DNA of 64,000 nt from Pseudomonas hydrolytica. Lineage in GTDB: Bacteria; Pseudomonadota; Gammaproteobacteria; Pseudomonadales; Pseudomonadaceae. How positions within the stretch are numbered: position 1 is the first letter of the stretch; each line of letters opens with the position of its first letter. Position numbers and translations under genes: made by a program. The stretch is from contig NZ_CP099397.1 of assembly GCF_021495345.1 (NCBI RefSeq), positions 3,100,001-3,164,000 of the forward strand, in the 5' to 3' direction. Below are positions 47,594 through 56,794 of the stretch, piece by piece. The notes under the pieces were generated by a model that saw only the letters and a program-made list of their open reading frames with translations, was not told the DNA's origin and did not search any database.

Positions 47594-48169
47594 ATGAAGT
47601 ACCGTCTGCCCCTGCGCGCAGGCCTGATGTTCGTCTCGCTGCTGCTGGTCTGCGCCGTGCAGTCAGAAGAGCTTTTCGATGCCGAAGGCTATCGCAGCAG
47701 CCAATACCGCAGCCCGACGCCGAGCAGCCTGGACGGCGTGCAAACCCTGGACACCCCCGCCCTGCAACAGCTCCTGGCCGAGCGCCCGGAAACACGCCTG
47801 ATCGACGTCTACCGGCGCACCTGGCTGAACGAGCGATTCATCGACGACGAGCCCCACGCCAACCTGCCCGGCAGCCTGTGGCTGGCCAACACCGGCAACG
47901 GCAATCTCGCGGCGCCATGGCAACGCTACCTGGCTCATTACCTGCACCAGGTCAGCGGCGGCGACCTGCGCCACCCCTTCGTCTTCTACTGCCGCTCCGA
48001 CTGCTGGCTGAGCTGGAACGCCGCACGCCGCGCCCATGCGCTGGGTTATCGCCAGCTGTACTGGTATCGTGACGGCATCGACGCCTGGCAACAGGCCGGC
48101 CTGCCGTTGGTGCCCGCTCAGCCAGCCGAACTGCCTGGCGCTTTCCTCACCCCCAACGCCGCACCATAA
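47594..48169 (+). CDS. PQQ-dependent catabolism-associated CXXCW protein (rhodanese-like)
   Basis: 191 residues from ATG 47594; signal peptide (AGLMFVSLLLVCAVQS). Rhodanese-like fold with TRLIDVYRRTWL and the loop FYCRSDCWLSWNAARRAHALGY giving the family CxxxCW-type motif. Periplasmic; probably a thiol/sulfur protein that supports the quinoprotein system. Followed 23 bases later by the LuxR regulator gene. Confidence 0.88.
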   Translation: MKYRLPLRAGLMFVSLLLVCAVQSEELFDAEGYRSSQYRSPTPSSLDGVQTLDTPALQQLLAERPETRLIDVYRRTWLNERFIDDEPHANLPGSLWLANTGNGNLAAPWQRYLAHYLHQVSGGDLRHPFVFYCRSDCWLSWNAARRAHALGYRQLYWYRDGIDAWQQAGLPLVPAQPAELPGAFLTPNAAP

Positions 48170-48192
48170 TCACAACAACGAGGTGAAAGGCC

Positions 48193-48858
48193 ATGTACAA
48201 GATTCTGATTGCCGACGACCACCCGCTGTTTCGCGAAGCCATCCACAACGTCATCGCTGACGGCTTCCCCGGCAGCGAGATCATGGAAACCGCCGACCTG
48301 GACAGCGCCCTGGAGCTGACCCAGCAGCACGACGATCTCGACCTGATCCTGCTCGACCTGAACATGCCCGGCATGCACGGCCTGGGCGGGTTGATGAACC
48401 TGCGCAACGAAGCGCCGACCATCCCGGTGGTGATCGTCTCGGCCGAGCAGGACAAGCAGATCGTGCTGCAGGCCATCACCTATGGGGCGGTGGGCTTCAT
48501 CACCAAATCCTCGCCACGGACGCAGATGACCGATGCCATCGCGCAGATACTCGACGGCAACGTCTACCTGCCGCCCGACATCATCCGCTCGCAGAAAAGC
48601 GGCAGCTCGCGCCCGCACCACGACACCCACAGCATTCCGCCGGAGCTGCTGCAGGCGCTGACGCGCAAGCAGCTGCTGGTGCTCGAACGCATGACCAAGG
48701 GCGAGTCCAACAAGCAGATCGCCTACAGCCTGGATATCGCCGAAACCACGGTAAAGGCCCACGTCTCGGCCATCCTGCGCAAGCTCAACGTGCACAACCG
48801 CGTACAGGCCATTCTCTCGGCCGGCGATATCGACTTCGCCGCCTACCTGCGCCGCTGA
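48193..48858 (+). CDS. pedR1: LuxR-type response regulator EraR/AgmR (PedR1)
   Basis: 221 residues: receiver domain with [11 protein letters not shown] and phospho-Asp in [17 protein letters not shown]-terminal LuxR HTH ([36 protein letters not shown]). Orthologs (AgmR, EraR, PedR1) activate exaA, pqq and related genes. No dedicated kinase gene lies beside it, so ErcS or a kinase elsewhere must supply phosphate. Confidence 0.9.
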   Translation: MYKILIADDHPLFREAIHNVIADGFPGSEIMETADLDSALELTQQHDDLDLILLDLNMPGMHGLGGLMNLRNEAPTIPVVIVSAEQDKQIVLQAITYGAVGFITKSSPRTQMTDAIAQILDGNVYLPPDIIRSQKSGSSRPHHDTHSIPPELLQALTRKQLLVLERMTKGESNKQIAYSLDIAETTVKAHVSAILRKLNVHNRVQAILSAGDIDFAAYLRR

Positions 48859-48901
48859 GCCGCGTGGTAAAACGGCGGCTTTGCGCCACGGAGTCGCCCG
48901 C

Positions 48902-49321
48902 ATGCTTATCCGCCCCTTCCAGCCCGCCGATGAGGCTGCCGTCGTCGAGCTCTGGCAACGCTGCGACCTGACCCGCCCCTGGAACGACCCGCACAAGGAC
49001 ATTCAGCGCAAGCTCAAGGTGCAACCCGAGCTGTTTCTGGTGGGTGAAATCGACGGCCAACTGGTGGCCTCGGCGATGGCCGGTTACGAAGGCCATCGTG
49101 GCTGGGTCAACTACCTGGCGGTATGCCCGGAGCAGCGCCAGCGGGGCCTGGCGCGCCAGTTGATGGCCCATATCGAAGAGCAGCTGCTGGCCATGGGTTG
49201 CCCCAAGCTCAGCCTGCAGGTACGCGACAGCAACACCGCGGCCCTGGCCTTCTACGAGCGGCTCGGCTACAAGGTGGACGCCTCGGTAAGCCTGGGCAAG
49301 CGCCTGATTGCGGATGATTGA
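48902..49321 (+). CDS. GNAT-family acetyltransferase (YpeA-like)
   Basis: 139 residues from ATG 48902 (GGAG upstream). GNAT fold: LIRPFQPADEAAVVELWQRC, VNYLAVCPEQRQRGLARQLM (CoA-binding QxxGx-A), SLQVRDSNTAALAFYERLGY. Substrate unknown. Confidence 0.9.
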   Translation: MLIRPFQPADEAAVVELWQRCDLTRPWNDPHKDIQRKLKVQPELFLVGEIDGQLVASAMAGYEGHRGWVNYLAVCPEQRQRGLARQLMAHIEEQLLAMGCPKLSLQVRDSNTAALAFYERLGYKVDASVSLGKRLIADD

Positions 49322-49351
49322 AGGCAGCGGCCGACACAAATCGCAGGAATG

Positions 49352-49387
49352 AAAAAAGCCCCGACGCTTACGCCTCGGGGCTTTTTT
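49352..49387. terminator. Bidirectional terminator
   Basis: AAAAAAGCCCCGA and TCGGGGCTTTTTT around a short loop, between convergent genes. Confidence 0.92.
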
Positions 49388-49400
49388 ACAACCTGATCAA

Positions 49401-50168
49401 TCAGCGATTGGCGGCGCTGCGGCCCGGCTTCTTCTTGGTCTGCAGCAGGTGCGAGAACACCGCGTGCAGATCGTCCGAGGCGCTTTCCTCGTCCAGGTTG
49501 AGCTTGCTGTCGATGTGATCCATGTGGTGCATCATCAGGTGCACCGCACGCTCGGCATCGCGCGCCTCGATGGCGTCGATCAACTGATTGTGTTCGTCGT
49601 AGGAGCAATGCGAGCGGCTGCCGCTTTCATACTGGGCGATGATCAGCGAGGTCTGCGACACCAGGCTGCGCTGGAAACTCACCAGCGGCGCATTGCGCGC
49701 GGCCTCGGCCAGCTTCAGGTGGAACTCGCCGGACAGACGGATGCCGGCACCACGATCACCGCGGGAGAAGCTGTCCTGCTCGTCCTTGACCATCTGCCGA
49801 AGCTCGGCCAGCTGCTCGGCGGTGGCATGCTCGACGGCCAGCTCGGTGATGGCCCGCTCGACCAGGCGACGCGCATAGAAGATCTGCCGGGCTTCTTCGA
49901 CACTGGGACTGGCCACCACCGCACCGCGGTTCGGGCGCAGCAGTACCACACCCTCGTGGGCCAGGCGCGACAGGGCGCGGCGAATGATGGTGCGGCTGAC
50001 GCCGAAGATCTCGCCCAGCGCCTCTTCGCTCAGCTTGGTGCCGGGCGCCAGGCGCTGCTCGAGAATGGCATCGAAAATGTGGGCATATACGACATCGTCC
50101 TGAGTCCCGCTGCGGCTGCTTTTGCCCGCACGCGGCTGCTTCTTCAGTGGCTGCAATTGATCGTTCAT
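49401..50168 (-). CDS. GntR/FadR-type regulator of purine catabolism
   Basis: About 255 residues from ATG 50168 (an upstream TTG at 50183 is less likely). Winged HTH: LAPGTKLSEEALGEIFGVSRTIIRRALSRLAHEGVV; C-terminal FCD domain with metal-ligand-like His residues (EFHLKLAEAARN, HMDHIDSK). Same place as PA1520, beside the urate genes. A TTGTACACAG element lies about 105 bases upstream, so it probably controls itself as well as the cluster. Likely effector: a purine intermediate such as urate or xanthine (inference). Confidence 0.88.
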   Translation of the reverse strand: MNDQLQPLKKQPRAGKSSRSGTQDDVVYAHIFDAILEQRLAPGTKLSEEALGEIFGVSRTIIRRALSRLAHEGVVLLRPNRGAVVASPSVEEARQIFYARRLVERAITELAVEHATAEQLAELRQMVKDEQDSFSRGDRGAGIRLSGEFHLKLAEAARNAPLVSFQRSLVSQTSLIIAQYESGSRSHCSYDEHNQLIDAIEARDAERAVHLMMHHMDHIDSKLNLDEESASDDLHAVFSHLLQTKKKPGRSAANR

Positions 50169-50272
50169 TCTGGCTCGCGTCAATGAGAGTCGGCGACACT
50201 GCGACTCTACTGTGTTCTACCCGGTAGCTGACAAGCTCCGAGCGAAAAAACATCAGAAAAAAATTCGAGCAA

Positions 50273-50282
50273 TTGTACACAG
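50273..50282. promoter_or_regulatory. Candidate GntR operator (autoregulation)
   Basis: TTGTACACAG upstream of the GntR gene. The 50184-50750 gap holds this site, the next one and no gene. Confidence 0.5.
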
Positions 50283-50593
50283 GTCAATCAGCCACTACAC
50301 CTGACGTCATAGCTGCCCAAAGGCGCAGACTGCCTTCGGCTGAGCGCAGCGCGTCAAATCCTTTCTTTATATATAGACCCCTGCCTCAGTTCATTAGCAG
50401 CTAAGGGCGTCCTACGGCCGGCAGATGGCCGCCGAGGCAGCCAAAGACTCCTTGCCAGCCATGAGCTTATCTAATTGTTTTTAAAGACTTTTAATTTCAA
50501 GGCCTGGTGGATTGTCGCCAAATCCGGTCGCACGCATGCCCGACCCGTCAACTGGTGCGATTAATGCAACATTAAAAACATTAATTGCATTTT

Positions 50594-50603
50594 TTGTATA
50601 CAA
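50594..50603. promoter_or_regulatory. Candidate GntR operator upstream of the NCS2 permease
   Basis: Perfect palindrome TTGTATACAA, about 150 bases upstream of the permease start. Confidence 0.6.
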
Positions 50604-50750
50604 CATCATAATCGCGCCTGAGTGACTTCTTGACCGCTCGGTCAACAACTTAGCCAGGAAGCACCGCCGAAACACCGCCTGCCTCAGAGAGCATTGTTCT
50701 TGCGCAACGCTCTGGGCGGTACACAACAAGAGAGATGAGGAGTACCCGCT

Positions 50751-52091
50751 GTGGAAAGCGTCAAACAAGAACAACACGCGAATCAACTGGCAAGGGGCGG
50801 CCTGCTCGACCGCTTCTTCAAACTGACCGAGCACCGCACCACCATAAAGACCGAGCTGCTGGCGGGCCTGACGACCTTCGTCACCATGGCCTACATCATC
50901 TTCGTCAACCCCAACATCATGGCCGGCGCTGGTATCGACCATGGCGCCGCCTTCGTCGCCACCTGCATCGGCGCAGCCCTGGGCTGCTTCCTGATGGGCC
51001 TGTATGCCAACTGGCCGGTGGGCCTGGCGCCGGGCATGGGCCTGAACGCCTTCTTCACCTACACCGTCGTCGGTGAAATGGGTTACAGCTGGCAGATCGC
51101 ACTGGGCGCGGTGTTCATCTCCGGCGTGCTGTTCATGATCATGAGCCTGTCGAAGATTCGCGAATGGCTGCTCAACAGCATCCCGATGAGCCTGCGCTTC
51201 GCCATGGGCGCCGGGGTCGGCCTGTTCCTCGGTCTGATCGGCCTGAAGACCGCCGGCATCGTCGTCGACAGCCCGGCTACCCTGCTGACCATGGGCTCGT
51301 TCGGCAATCCTTCTGCGCTGCTCGCCGCCGTGTGCTTCCTGTTGATCGCCGTGCTCAGCCACCGCAACGTGTTCGGCGCCATCCTCTTCAGCATGCTCGG
51401 CGTCACTGCCCTGGGTTGGGCCCTGGGCCTGGTGGAATATGGCGGCCTGGTGTCGATGCCACCGAGCCTGGCGCCGACCTTCCTGGCCATGGATATCGCC
51501 GGCGCATTCAATGTGGCGATGATCAGCGTGATCCTGGCCTTCCTCTTCGTGAACATGTTCGACACCGCCGGCACCCTGATGGGCGTTGCCCACCGCGCCA
51601 ACCTGGTGGACGAGGACGGCAAGATCCACAACCTGTCCAAGGCGCTGAAAGCCGACTCCACCTCCAGCGTGGTGGGCGCCATGGTCGGCTGTCCGCCGGT
51701 GACCAGCTACGTCGAGAGCGCTTCGGGCGTGGCCGCCGGTGGCCGCACCGGGTTGACCGCCGTCACCGTCGGCATTCTGTTCCTCGCCGCGATGTTCTTC
51801 GCCCCGCTGGCCGGCATGATCCCTGCCTATGCCACCGCCGGTGCGCTGATCTACGTGGCGATGCTGATGATGAGCGGCATGGCGCACATCGACTGGAAGG
51901 ATCACACCGACACCATTCCGGCCATCGTCACGGTGGTGATGATGCCGCTGACCTTCTCCATCGCCAACGGCATCGCCCTGGGCTTCCTTACCTACGCGAC
52001 GCTGAAGCTGCTGACCGGTCAGCGCGACAAGGTATCGCTGAGCCTGTATGTGCTGTGCGTGATCTTCATCGCCAAGTTCGCCTTCCTCTGA
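50751..52091 (+). CDS. NCS2-family purine permease (AzgA/GhxP-like)
   Basis: 446 codons from GTG 50751 (GAGATGAGGAGTACCC upstream). About 12-14 membrane segments; AzgA signature regions ELLAGLTTFVTMAYIIFVNP, GLAPGMGLNAFFTYTV, FLFVNMFDTAGTLMGVA, and SYVESASGVAAGGRTGLTAV. Proton-coupled uptake of hypoxanthine, guanine or adenine. Same position as PA1519. Confidence 0.92.
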   Translation: MESVKQEQHANQLARGGLLDRFFKLTEHRTTIKTELLAGLTTFVTMAYIIFVNPNIMAGAGIDHGAAFVATCIGAALGCFLMGLYANWPVGLAPGMGLNAFFTYTVVGEMGYSWQIALGAVFISGVLFMIMSLSKIREWLLNSIPMSLRFAMGAGVGLFLGLIGLKTAGIVVDSPATLLTMGSFGNPSALLAAVCFLLIAVLSHRNVFGAILFSMLGVTALGWALGLVEYGGLVSMPPSLAPTFLAMDIAGAFNVAMISVILAFLFVNMFDTAGTLMGVAHRANLVDEDGKIHNLSKALKADSTSSVVGAMVGCPPVTSYVESASGVAAGGRTGLTAVTVGILFLAAMFFAPLAGMIPAYATAGALIYVAMLMMSGMAHIDWKDHTDTIPAIVTVVMMPLTFSIANGIALGFLTYATLKLLTGQRDKVSLSLYVLCVIFIAKFAFL

Positions 52092-52112
52092 GGGCAACAC
52101 CCCGTGCTGATC

Positions 52113-52142
52113 GAAGCCCCGGCCTTGTGCCGGGGCTTTTCG
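52113..52142 (+). terminator. Terminator of the NCS2 permease gene
   Basis: AAGCCCCGGC and GCCGGGGCTTTT around CTTGT. Confidence 0.9.
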
Positions 52143-52185
52143 TTTGGTCGCAACGAAAGGCGCGCTCGTCGCAAGCATATCGCCG

Positions 52186-52294
52186 ACCCCGGACTTCATC
52201 CGGGCTACGGGGCGCGCGCAGGGTGCGCCACGCGCACCGGATTCAAGGCGCTGCACGGCTCCACGCGGGTTCCGGTGCGCACGGCGCACCCTAC
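52186..52294. repeat. REP cluster between the permease and uraH genes
   Basis: CCCCGGACTTCATCCGGG (a third palindrome type) is followed by GCAGGGTGCG...GCGCACC (52218-52238) and the inverse REP (52274-52294). Confidence 0.75.
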
Positions 52295-52303
52295 ACGCAG
52301 ACG

Positions 52304-52330
52304 AAAAAAAGCCCGCAGTGTGAGCGGGCG
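52304..52330 (-). terminator. Terminator of uraH
   Basis: GCCCGC and GCGGGC around AGTGTGA, with a seven-A run on the left that is a T-run on the minus strand. Confidence 0.85.
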
Positions 52331-52395
52331 TAAGGACTCGAACGAGTCTGAGGGTGACAAGCATTCGTCTGGCAGGCTGTTGGCCCGCCAGTCAG

Positions 52396-52749
52396 TCAGC
52401 TACCGCGGTAGGTGGAGTAGCTGTAAGGGGAAATCAGGAGCGGCACGTGGTAGTGCTCCTGGCCGGCATCGATGCCGAAGCGCAGTACCACCACATCGAG
52501 GAAGGCCGGCTCGGGCAGTTTCACGCCACGGGCACGGTAGTAGTCGCCGGCATGGAAGTGCAGCTGATACACGCCCGTGCGGTAGTCATCGCCCTGCAGC
52601 ACCGGCGCATCGCAACGGCCGTCGTGGTTGGTGGTCACGCTGTTGATCAGCTCCAGCTGCGCGCCTTCGACGCGATACAGCTCGACCTTGATGTCACTCC
52701 CTGGGCAGCCGTGTGCGGCGTCCAGTACATGCGTAGTCAAACGTCCCAT
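52396..52749 (-). CDS. uraH: 5-hydroxyisourate hydrolase
   Basis: 117 residues of the transthyretin family: MGRLTTHVLDAAHGCPG at the N-terminus and YRGS at the C-terminus, the hallmark of HIU hydrolases rather than transthyretin. His in THVLD, the Arg-rich loop and HYHVPLL form the active site. It opens 5-hydroxyisourate, the product of urate oxidase. A TTGTACACAA site is 138 bases upstream. Confidence 0.96.
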   Translation of the reverse strand: MGRLTTHVLDAAHGCPGSDIKVELYRVEGAQLELINSVTTNHDGRCDAPVLQGDDYRTGVYQLHFHAGDYYRARGVKLPEPAFLDVVVLRFGIDAGQEHYHVPLLISPYSYSTYRGS

Positions 52750-52886
52750 GGGTCTCGGATGCTCGTGGCGACCTGCGCCCTACGAACACCACACCTCCTC
52801 TACTCTGTTGAAATCGGCTCGTCGCAATGCTCCGACGCAATGGCAGGATAGCACGCAGAGTTAATATAAAACAGTTTGCTCTAAAA

Positions 52887-52896
52887 TTGTACACAA
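52887..52896. promoter_or_regulatory. Candidate GntR operator (uraH side)
   Basis: TTGTACACAA in the 400-base divergent region between uraH and puuE. The rest of the region shows no gene. Confidence 0.55.
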
Positions 52897-53067
52897 TAAA
52901 TTCGATCAGGATGCCGTCTACGCACCAAAGCGGTTCACTGCTTATTCGATCGCGAGCCAGCAGCTACGCAGCGATCAGCACTCGTTGCTGACCACTCAGG
53001 CAATTTTCCCTGCACGCCGTGCAACGAAGAAAATGATGAAAAGTCGATTTACAAACTGCAACTAACT

Positions 53068-53077
53068 TTGTATACAA
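53068..53077. promoter_or_regulatory. Candidate GntR operator (puuE side)
   Basis: Perfect TTGTATACAA, 75 bases before the puuE start. Confidence 0.6.
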
Positions 53078-53151
53078 TTAGCCATCCCGGTCGCGCAGCC
53101 ATCCATTGCCAGGCGCGCAGTGACCGCCACGATCCAGATAGGAAGACTGCA

Positions 53152-54078
53152 GTGAATGCTGATTACCCACGCGATTTGATCGGCTACGGCGCCAACCCGC
53201 CCCATCCGCACTGGCCGGGCGATGCCCGCATCGCCCTGTCCTTCGTGCTCAACTACGAGGAAGGCGGCGAGCGCAACATCCTCCACGGCGACAAGGAGTC
53301 CGAGGCCTTCCTCTCCGAGATGGTCGCCGCCCAGCCGCTACAGGGCCAGCGCAACCTGTGCATGGAGTCGCTGTACGAATACGGCAGCCGCGCCGGTGTC
53401 TGGCGCCTGCTCGAGCTGTTCAAGAAGCACGACATTCCCCTGACCATCTTCGCCGTGGCCATGGCCGCCCAGCGTCACCCCGAGGTGATTCGCCAGATGG
53501 TCGCCGCCGGCCACGAGATCTGCAGCCACGGTTACCGCTGGATCGACTATCAGAATGTCGACGAAACCACCGAGCGCGAGCACATGCTCGAGGCCATCCG
53601 CATCCTCACCGAGCTGACCGGCGAGCGCCCAGTGGGCTGGTATACCGGCCGCCTGGGGCCGAACACCCGGCGCATCGTGCGCGAGGAAGGCGGCTTCCTC
53701 TACGACTCCGACACCTACGACGACGACCTGCCCTACTGGGACCCGGCCAGCACCGCGGAGAAGCCGCACCTGGTAATCCCCTACACCCTGGACACCAACG
53801 ACATGCGCTTCACCCAGGTGCAGGGCTTCAACAAGGGCGACGATTTCTTCGAGTACCTCAAGGATGCCTTCGACGTGCTCTACGCCGAAGGCCAGGCCGG
53901 CGCGCCGAAGATGCTGTCGATCGGCATGCACTGCCGCCTGCTCGGCCGCCCGGCGCGTCTGGCCTCGCTGGCGCGCTTCATCGACTACGTGAAAAGCCAT
54001 GACAAGGTCTGGTGCGCCCGCCGCGTCGACATCGCCAGGCACTGGCACGCCACCCACCCCTTCCGCGCGACCGAATGA
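53152..54078 (+). CDS. puuE: Allantoinase PuuE (polysaccharide-deacetylase fold)
   Basis: 308 residues from GTG 53152 (AGGAAGACTGCA upstream; this gives the normal family length, while the longer frame to 53068 would begin inside the operator). VNADYPRDLIGYGANPPHPHWPGDARIALSFVLNYEEGGERN and ICSHGYRWIDYQNVDE are PuuE signatures. It hydrolyses allantoin to allantoate without the metal site of classic amidohydrolase allantoinases. Followed 11 bases later by uraD. Confidence 0.95.
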   Translation: MNADYPRDLIGYGANPPHPHWPGDARIALSFVLNYEEGGERNILHGDKESEAFLSEMVAAQPLQGQRNLCMESLYEYGSRAGVWRLLELFKKHDIPLTIFAVAMAAQRHPEVIRQMVAAGHEICSHGYRWIDYQNVDETTEREHMLEAIRILTELTGERPVGWYTGRLGPNTRRIVREEGGFLYDSDTYDDDLPYWDPASTAEKPHLVIPYTLDTNDMRFTQVQGFNKGDDFFEYLKDAFDVLYAEGQAGAPKMLSIGMHCRLLGRPARLASLARFIDYVKSHDKVWCARRVDIARHWHATHPFRATE

Positions 54079-54089
54079 GAGAGCCGTCC

Positions 54090-54605
54090 ATGAGCCGTTT
54101 CCAGACCCTGACCCCTTCCAAGCTGAGCCGCGAGGAGTTCGTCGCAGCCTTCGCCGACATCTACGAGCACTCGCCCTGGGTGGCCGAGAAGGCTTACGAC
54201 CTCGGCATGGACGCGTCGGTAGACGAGATCGACGGCCTGCAGCAGCGCATGGCCGACATCCTCCTGTCCGCCAGTCATGAGGCGCAGCTGGCGCTGATCA
54301 ACGCGCACCCGGACCTGGCCGGTAAGGCTGCAGTGCGTGGCGAGCTGACCGCTTCGAGCACCGCCGAACAGTCCGGCGCCGGCATCCACGAATGCACCGC
54401 CGAGGAGTTCGCCCGTTTCACCGAACTCAACGACGCCTATAAGACCAAGTTCGGCTTCCCCTTCATCAAGGCCGTCAAGGGCAGCAACCGCCACCAGATT
54501 CTGGCCGCCTTCGAGGAGCGCATTCACAACACGCCGGAGCAGGAGTTCGCCACCGCCCTGGCCGAGATCAACAAGATCGCCCTCTTCCGTCTGCAGCAGC
54601 TGTAA
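54090..54605 (+). CDS. uraD: OHCU decarboxylase
   Basis: 171 residues from ATG 54090. FVAAFADIYEHSPWVAEKAY and LINAHPDLAGKAA (catalytic His) and FGFPFIKAVKG mark UraD, which decarboxylates 2-oxo-4-hydroxy-4-carboxy-5-ureidoimidazoline to S-allantoin. Third urate-pathway enzyme of the operon. Confidence 0.96.
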   Translation: MSRFQTLTPSKLSREEFVAAFADIYEHSPWVAEKAYDLGMDASVDEIDGLQQRMADILLSASHEAQLALINAHPDLAGKAAVRGELTASSTAEQSGAGIHECTAEEFARFTELNDAYKTKFGFPFIKAVKGSNRHQILAAFEERIHNTPEQEFATALAEINKIALFRLQQL

Positions 54606-54650
54606 CGGCTGGCGCAGCCCAACAAACCGAATCGAACAAGTAGAACAGCC

Positions 54651-55154
54651 ATGCGTAGCCTGACCATCGAGCCCCTGAGCAAAGAAGCCTTCGCCCCCTT
54701 CGGTGACGTGATCGAAACCGACGGCAGCGACTTCTTCATGATCAACAACGGCTCCACCCGCCGCTATCACAAGCTGGCCACCGTGGAGACCGCGCAGCCG
54801 GAGGACAAGGCCATCATCAGCATCTTCAGCGCCGAAGCCCTGGAGATGCCGCTGACCATCCGCATGCTGGAACGCCATCCGCTGGGCAGCCAGGCCTTTA
54901 TCCCGCTGCTCGGCAACCCCTTTCTGATCGTGGTCGCGCCACTTGGCGATGTACCTGTATCAGGGTCCGTCCGTGCCTTCCTCAGCAATGGCAGGCAGGG
55001 CGTCAATTACCATCGCGGCGTCTGGCACCACCCGGTGCTGACGATCGAAAAGCGGGATGACTTCCTGGTGGTTGATCGCAGTGGTTCCGGCAACAACTGC
55101 GATGAGCATTTCTTCAATGAGGACGAACTCCTTCTCCTCAACCCCCACCAATAA
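54651..55154 (+). CDS. allA: Ureidoglycolate lyase
   Basis: 167 residues: LTIEPLSKEAFAPFGDVIE at the N-terminus and NYHRGVWHHPVL in the cupin core. Splits ureidoglycolate into glyoxylate and urea. It follows uraD directly; the allantoicase gene that normally supplies ureidoglycolate is not between them. Confidence 0.95.
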   Translation: MRSLTIEPLSKEAFAPFGDVIETDGSDFFMINNGSTRRYHKLATVETAQPEDKAIISIFSAEALEMPLTIRMLERHPLGSQAFIPLLGNPFLIVVAPLGDVPVSGSVRAFLSNGRQGVNYHRGVWHHPVLTIEKRDDFLVVDRSGSGNNCDEHFFNEDELLLLNPHQ

Positions 55155-55201
55155 GAGAAGCCCGGGGCTGGCGTGCCTCCCCCGGGAAAGAGGTACAGAT
55201 C

Positions 55202-56494
55202 GTGGAAGCACATTTCACCGAATGGCTAAACCTGGGCATCCGCTGGATCCATATGATCACCGGTATCGCCTGGATCGGCGCATCCTTCTATTTCGTCTGG
55301 CTGGAGAACAACCTCAACCGGAGCAACCCACGCGAGGGCCTGTCGGGCGACCTCTGGGCGATTCACGGCGGCGGTATCTACCACCTGGAAAAGTACAAGC
55401 TGGCTCCGCCGAAAATGCCGGAGAACCTGCACTGGTTCAAATGGGAGGCCTATGCTACCTGGCTGTCGGGCGTCGCCCTGCTGCTGGTGGTGTACTACCT
55501 CAACCCCAGCCTGTACCTGGTCAAGCCGGGCATCGAGCTGTCCCCGGCGATGGGCATCGCCATCGGCCTCGGCTCCATGGCGATCAGCTATGTGATCTAC
55601 CACTTCCTCTGCGACTCGCCCCTGGGCAAGCGCCCCGCCCTGCTCGGCGCCGTGCTGTTCGTGCTGATCATCGCCGCCGCCTATGGCTTCAGCCAGATCT
55701 TCAGCGGCCGCGCGGCGTACATCCATGTCGGCGCGATCATCGGCACCATCATGGTCGGCAACGTGTTCTTCACTATCATGCCGGCCCAGCGTGCGCTGGT
55801 TAAGGCCATCGAAGAGAACCGCGAACCCGACCCGGTACTGCCGGCCAAGGGCCTGCTGCGCTCGCGCCACAACAACTACTTCACCCTGCCGGTGCTGTTC
55901 ATCATGATCAGCAACCACTTCCCGAGCACCTACGGCAGCCAGTACAACTGGCTGATCCTGGCCGGTATCGCGATCCTGGCCGTGCTGGTGCGCCACTACT
56001 TCAACACCCGCCACGACAGCAGCAAGTACGTCTGGACCCTGCCGGCCGCAGCACTGGGCATGATCTGCCTGGCCTACGTCACCGCGCCGATCCACCGCTC
56101 GCCGACCGCCGCGCCGGTGGCCGCCGTTGAACAGCCGGCCAGCGCTACCCTGGCCAAGGTCGAGGAAGTCGGTGAGGCTCCGGCGACCGCCGAGCAGGCA
56201 GCGCCGAGCGAAGCACCGGCAGCCGGCTCGGGCGTCGACTTCGCCAAGGTCGAGAGCGTGATCCACGAGCGCTGCACCGTTTGCCACTCGGCCAGCCCCA
56301 CCAGCCCGATGTTCAGCACCGCACCGGCCGGTTTCATGCTCGACACCCCTGAGCAGATGAAGGCGCAGGCGGCGAAGATCCATGCGCAGACCGTGGCCAC
56401 GCAGATCATGCCGCTGGGCAACATCACCCAGATGACCCAGGACGAACGCGACCTGATCGGCAGCTGGATCGCCAAGGGCGCCCAGATCAACTGA
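55202..56494 (+). CDS. puuD: Membrane urate oxidase PuuD with C-terminal cytochrome c
   Basis: 430 codons from GTG 55202 (AGAGG upstream). The N-terminal half has eight or so membrane helices starting WLNLGIRWIHMITGIAWIGASFYFVWLEN. After an Ala/Pro-rich linker (about 300-345), a cytochrome c domain carries CTVCH near 360 and a distal Met in IMPLGNITQM. This type oxidises urate to 5-hydroxyisourate and passes electrons to the respiratory chain instead of making H2O2. Confidence 0.94.
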   Translation: MEAHFTEWLNLGIRWIHMITGIAWIGASFYFVWLENNLNRSNPREGLSGDLWAIHGGGIYHLEKYKLAPPKMPENLHWFKWEAYATWLSGVALLLVVYYLNPSLYLVKPGIELSPAMGIAIGLGSMAISYVIYHFLCDSPLGKRPALLGAVLFVLIIAAAYGFSQIFSGRAAYIHVGAIIGTIMVGNVFFTIMPAQRALVKAIEENREPDPVLPAKGLLRSRHNNYFTLPVLFIMISNHFPSTYGSQYNWLILAGIAILAVLVRHYFNTRHDSSKYVWTLPAAALGMICLAYVTAPIHRSPTAAPVAAVEQPASATLAKVEEVGEAPATAEQAAPSEAPAAGSGVDFAKVESVIHERCTVCHSASPTSPMFSTAPAGFMLDTPEQMKAQAAKIHAQTVATQIMPLGNITQMTQDERDLIGSWIAKGAQIN

Positions 56495-56503
56495 TTGCCA
56501 CAC

Positions 56504-56537
56504 ATGCCGCGCCCGCGAATGGGCGCGGCATCTTTTT
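56504..56537 (+). terminator. Terminator of the puuD operon
   Basis: TGCCGCGCCC and GGGCGCGGCA followed by TCTTTTT. Confidence 0.85.
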
Positions 56538-56592
56538 ATCCCCGCCCTCCCGGCCTCCTCCTACCGAGGCGCCGCCTGCAACACCTCCCCCC

Positions 56593-56633
56593 ATGAACCG
56601 CCGGCAGCGAAAGCTGACCGGCGGTTCATTTTT
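56593..56633 (+). terminator. Second terminator-like hairpin
   Basis: ATGAACCGCCGG and CCGGCGGTTCAT around a 13-base loop, then TTTTTT. It overlaps the start of the next operator. Confidence 0.75.
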
Positions 56634-56642
56634 TGTGCACAA
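56633..56642. promoter_or_regulatory. Candidate GntR operator upstream of the urate/xanthine permease
   Basis: Palindrome TTGTGCACAA, 153 bases before the permease start. Confidence 0.5.
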
Positions 56643-56794
56643 TCCAAAAATAAATTGTTTTTAACCCTGTCCACAAATTGTTATAGTCGAAATATTCTGA
56701 CCGACCAGACAGCTTTGCAGGTCGATCAGTTCAGAGGTGCCGTGAAGCCTCGTGCAAGCCCATGACCGTATAAAAACAACTGGCAGGCTATGAC

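Noticed and set aside
53068..53151. N-terminal extension of PuuE
   Set aside because: It starts inside the GntR-like palindrome and would exceed family length; GTG 53152 has AGGAAG upstream.
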